This document shows positions 61,301-64,000 of a stretch of 64,000 nucleotides of DNA, piece by piece. Within the stretch, counting starts at the first letter, position 1. The number at the start of each line of letters is the position of its first letter. The stretch comes from Phyllostachys edulis (Eukaryota > Streptophyta > Magnoliopsida > Poales > Poaceae): NCBI GenBank assembly GCA_036346405.1, contig CM070562.1, forward strand, positions 111,016,412 through 111,080,411, read 5' to 3'. The notes under the pieces were generated by a model. It had not been told where the DNA came from, did no database searches, and saw only the letters and a list, made by a program, of their open reading frames with translations. The position numbers and the translations under genes were made by a program.

Positions 61301-61760
61301 CAAGCCTCTTCTTTTGGATAGGTCATGCTCACATGTCATGGCTGCATGTTCGACGGTGGCGCAGCATCCTGGCCAATACATCTATGATTATTTCAACAAG
61401 AAAGAGGTGATGCAAATCTGGAGTGTAGAGCTATATGGTTCTGACGTGGTTGGCCATTTCACTGGTCATCCGACCTGGGAGCAACTTATTTAGGCAACAG
61501 ACATTGATAGGCTGAAGGGAAAGGTTGGTCGGCGGCAGGTACGACGTATCAGGAATGTCATGGATGAAGCAGAAGCCGAGCGTCGTATAAAGAAGTGCTC
61601 CATTTGTAGGGAGTCTGGACACACCTTGAAGAACTGTCATACAAGAAATGCACAGGATGAAGGAGACATCGGTAGTCCAGACGGTGCCGTGGGGACCTGA
61701 TCCGATCGCCCTACTCGAGATGGTCGACATAGTGGACGTTGGGGTCGCGGCCATGGGAAA
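58355..61760 (+). pseudogene. Mutator-like transposase (mudrA type), longer copy 2
   Basis: Same leader and N-terminus as copy 1. It then continues through the DBD_Tnp_Mut region (about 59640-59950: DTYWKCSIVAPHTCV), the MULE transposase domain (from about 60330: DGTFLTRKYKGQILTAIVTD, NQVLPVALAFVESENMNNW), a SWIM zinc finger (CICTCNKPLLLDRSCSHVMA near 61290) and an intact CX2CX4HX4C knuckle at about 61596-61637 (CSICRESGHTLKNC). Stops and frame changes occur throughout, for example near 59783, 60062 and 61491. MULE transposases excise and insert Mutator elements; this copy is dead. No clear terminal inverted repeats were found. Confidence 0.8.
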
Positions 61761-61769
61761 GGTTTGTCT

Positions 61770-62115
61770 TGTTGAAATATGTGGTGTTCAATGTTTTGTA
61801 ATATCATTTTGATTAGTCGAAAACTAGGTGATGATGTTGTGCTGAATGTTTTGTAATATCATTGTGATTTGCCGATAAAATATGTGATGATGTGGTGTTG
61901 AATGCTTTGTAATATCATTGTGATTTGATGACAAAATATGTGAGGACGTTGTACTGAATGTTCTATAATATCATTGTGATTTGACGATAAAATATGTGAG
62001 GACGTTGTGTTGAATGTTCTGTAATATCATTGTGATTTGTTGACAAAACATGTGATGGCGTTGCGCTGAATATTCTATAATATCATTGTAATTTATCCAT
62101 AAAATATGTGGTCGA
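61770..62115. repeat. 56-bp tandem repeat, about six units
   Basis: The motif ATATCAT starts at 61801, 61856, 61912, 61968, 62024 and 62080: spacing 55, then 56 four times. Each unit reads about TGAATGTTNTGTAATATCAT followed by TGTGATTTG and AAAATATGTGA. It lies just downstream of the Mutator transposase and directly left of the CACTA element, so it may be the 3' region of the Mutator element. Confidence 0.9.
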
Positions 62116-62130
62116 AAATAGACAGTAAAA

Positions 62131-64000
62131 CACTACAACAGGACTGGCTTTATACAACACATTGTCTGCAACACATGGGCTATGTGTTGTAGTTGCAATG
62201 TTTTTGCATCACATACTATATGTTGTCGAGGCTCTTTGCAACATATAGTTCACTCATTACGGAAAAGTGTGTTGAAGAGTCTCATGGCATCATATAATAT
62301 GTGTTGCTCACATATATATTAGAAATGCAATGTGTACAGTGTGGAAATAGAATCTTTTTTATTGCCGTTAATGAAAAAAAAAGGAGCCCCAGCAGGGCTC
62401 GAACCCATAACCGGCCTAAATTGTGCTGCTTGCTAGCCCTCATAACCGGGGAACCAAGTTCTTTGCTGTTTGAGATGTTGGATATTTATTTACTTGACAT
62501 ATATGAGAACCGCACCAAAGGAAAACGAGAAGGAAACATCCTCTGTGCCCCCCCATCCTCTCGTTCCTCTGCGCCCCCCCCCAATCCTCTCGTTCCCCAT
62601 CCTCTCGTTCCTCTGCGCCCCCATCCTCTCGTTCCTCTACCGGCCACCACGATCTAATCCTCCTGTATCAACCCACCGCCGCCTCCCGGCTCCTCCGCAC
62701 CTCCTCGACGAAGTGGCAAGGCGGTGCCTCCTGCTCCACCCGGCCCGTCGCTCACCGGCGTCCACGCCTGCTCGACTTGGCGGTCATGGGTCTACTGTGC
62801 CACCCGCCTAGATCCGCCCGTCGCGCCATGCTCCCAGCCACTGCCTGCCGCTTCGCCCACCCAGTGCCCGGCCTCGCTCCAGCGCCTCGCCTCGGCCCAC
62901 TCCTCGCCCGATTGGCCCTCTGCTGCGTCACATCTGGCTCATTGCTTGGCGTCACGCCTGCTCCCACGCCTGTGCTCAGACTTGGCGGCCTAAGTTGCCT
63001 CCTGCGCCACCCGGCCCCATCGCTTTGGCCCAGTGTCGCGCCTACTCCGGTGCTCCCATGGCTTCGCCCCACCCAGTGCTTGGCCACCCTCGCTCCCCAT
63101 CGCCTCATACTGATTGACCCCTCTCTGCTGCTGCGTCATCGCCGGGCGCCAGCGGTCGGCCTACTAGGCTCCCTCAAGGTAATGAGATATGCTGATATGG
63201 TGAAATACTGAAATGTGAATGGTGATAAGTGATGACTGGTGACTTGGTGTTATGTGATTTGTCTATATGAAGAGGTTCAATGAATCAATGTTACCATGTT
63301 GGTTGTTGGATATGGTCAGGTCATATGGACTATATGGTTGATTGGTTATAGACTTGTTGCCTGCATATTATTAATAAGTGTATTGCTTATTTAGGAATTA
63401 GAGATACAAAATGAATCAATTAACTTGTTGCCTGCATATTGTTAATAAGTGTATTGCTTATTTATTGGTTTGCTCGCCGATTGAAATTGAAATGGAATGC
63501 TTGTCTAATATAAAAGAATATCACGATGAACAAGCTGTGGATTAGCTTGATGTTAGAAGAAAATAGTTGAAATTGAGATGAAGATCCAACAATTACCTTA
63601 GTTTTAGTACGCCACTGCATTGCACTTGTCCTCTGGTATTTTGTACCAACATGTTGTACTATAGCTCATCCTTCTCAGTTAAGCGCATTCTTTTGTAAGT
63701 AGTACCATCAAGCATGTTGTTTTTTAGAAGAAAATTTAAACACGTGCATTTTTTGTTGTTGTCATAAGTCTTTAAATTTTCTGAGTCCAAGTACTATTTG
63801 AAGTTTCTATATCTTGACAGTTAATTTAATTATTCTTTTCTATTTTATCACAGTTAATTGATGGATTTGAAAGCCATCAAGAAATTGCTACTTTCGATAG
63901 ACCAAGTGATGATTACTTAGCTGGGGTAAATGGTTTTCTTGAGTTTGCATATAGGGTGAAAGGTTCTAATGCCAAGATATGGTGTCCATGTGTCAAATGT
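62131..64000 (+). mobile_element. 5' part of a CACTA (En/Spm) transposon, continues past the window
   Basis: Starts CACTACAACA, the hallmark terminal repeat. The next about 170 bp carry many subterminal motifs in both directions (TGCAACACAT, ATGTGTTG), as used for TnpA binding. A CT-rich leader (about 62530-63178) ends at a donor CTCAAG|GTAATG, and a 675-bp intron runs to the acceptor TCACAG at 63853. A coding exon then begins. The other terminus and target duplication lie outside the window. A left duplication base triplet would be AAA (62128-62130). Confidence 0.75.
63854..64000 (+). CDS. CACTA transposase N-terminal exon (transposase-associated domain), partial
   Basis: Open from the acceptor at 63853 to the window edge. 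The text includes SDDYLAGVNGFLEFAYRVKG and ends IWCPCVKC. The pattern (Y-x-x-GV-x-x-F-x-x-FA, then CPC-x-x-C) is the start of the transposase-associated domain (PF13963) at the N-terminus of plant CACTA TNP2-type transposases. The start codon would be upstream of the intron or at a Met not seen here. Only 49 codons are visible, so its integrity cannot be judged. Confidence 0.7.

Noticed and set aside
62470..63211. Pro/Ser/Ala-rich ORFs near the CACTA start
   Set aside because: CT-rich leader with several overlapping frames. The supported coding exon starts only at 63854.

Overview
This is nuclear DNA of a grass (Poaceae). The evidence is large intron-bearing genes, a chloroplast carotenoid-hydroxylase P450, a PPR-DYW gene, a Stowaway MITE, long Gypsy solo LTRs of a grass type, Copia, Reina-type Gypsy, Mutator, PIF/Harbinger, hAT and CACTA elements, and many microsatellites. 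The species cannot be fixed from the sequence. No prokaryotic operons, CRISPR arrays or rRNA genes are present.

Layout. 1-5.2 kb holds a CT-rich leader and a degenerate-looking type-B-like response regulator (end of a receiver plus a GARP DNA-binding domain) interrupted by a Gypsy-type fragment. 7.3-9.6 kb is an LTR-like block. 10.4-11.8 kb is a PIF/Harbinger-type element, bounded by TTA duplications, carrying pieces of two unrelated host genes (DUF604 and NPH3) in opposite orientations. 13.66-14.76 kb is an apparently intact CBS-domain gene (+, five exons). 15.51-21.95 kb is an apparently intact CYP97A/LUT5-type carotenoid beta-ring hydroxylase (-, fifteen exons, 610 aa). The two intact genes are convergent. 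The large CYP97A intron (2.9 kb) carries a MULE-type MITE, a hAT-type MITE and a Stowaway MITE.

22.7-44.7 kb is almost pure retrotransposon. A Gypsy solo-LTR candidate (22.66-25.25 kb) is followed by a four-layer nest: small Copia A (25410-44712) holds Gypsy solo LTR B (26596-44214), which holds long-LTR Copia C (28336-42642), which holds inverted-repeat element D (36114-39924). Target-site duplications define A, B and C; none was found for D.

45-47.2 kb is the tail of another retroelement with an unusual ORF and an LTR. 47.3-54.7 kb is a PPR-DYW gene split by a complete but dead Reina-like chromovirus (47901-53307, duplication GGTGC). The gene also has a premature stop, frameshifts and a stop in place of the Tyr of its terminal DYW. 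54.9-61.8 kb is a set of duplicated blocks with one truncated and one longer dead Mutator transposase, then a 56-bp tandem array. At 62131 a CACTA element begins and runs off the window.

The two apparently functional genes act in the plastid: CYP97A in lutein/zeaxanthin synthesis, and the CBS protein as a probable adenylate-sensing regulator. Everything else looks like transposon sequence or decayed genes.
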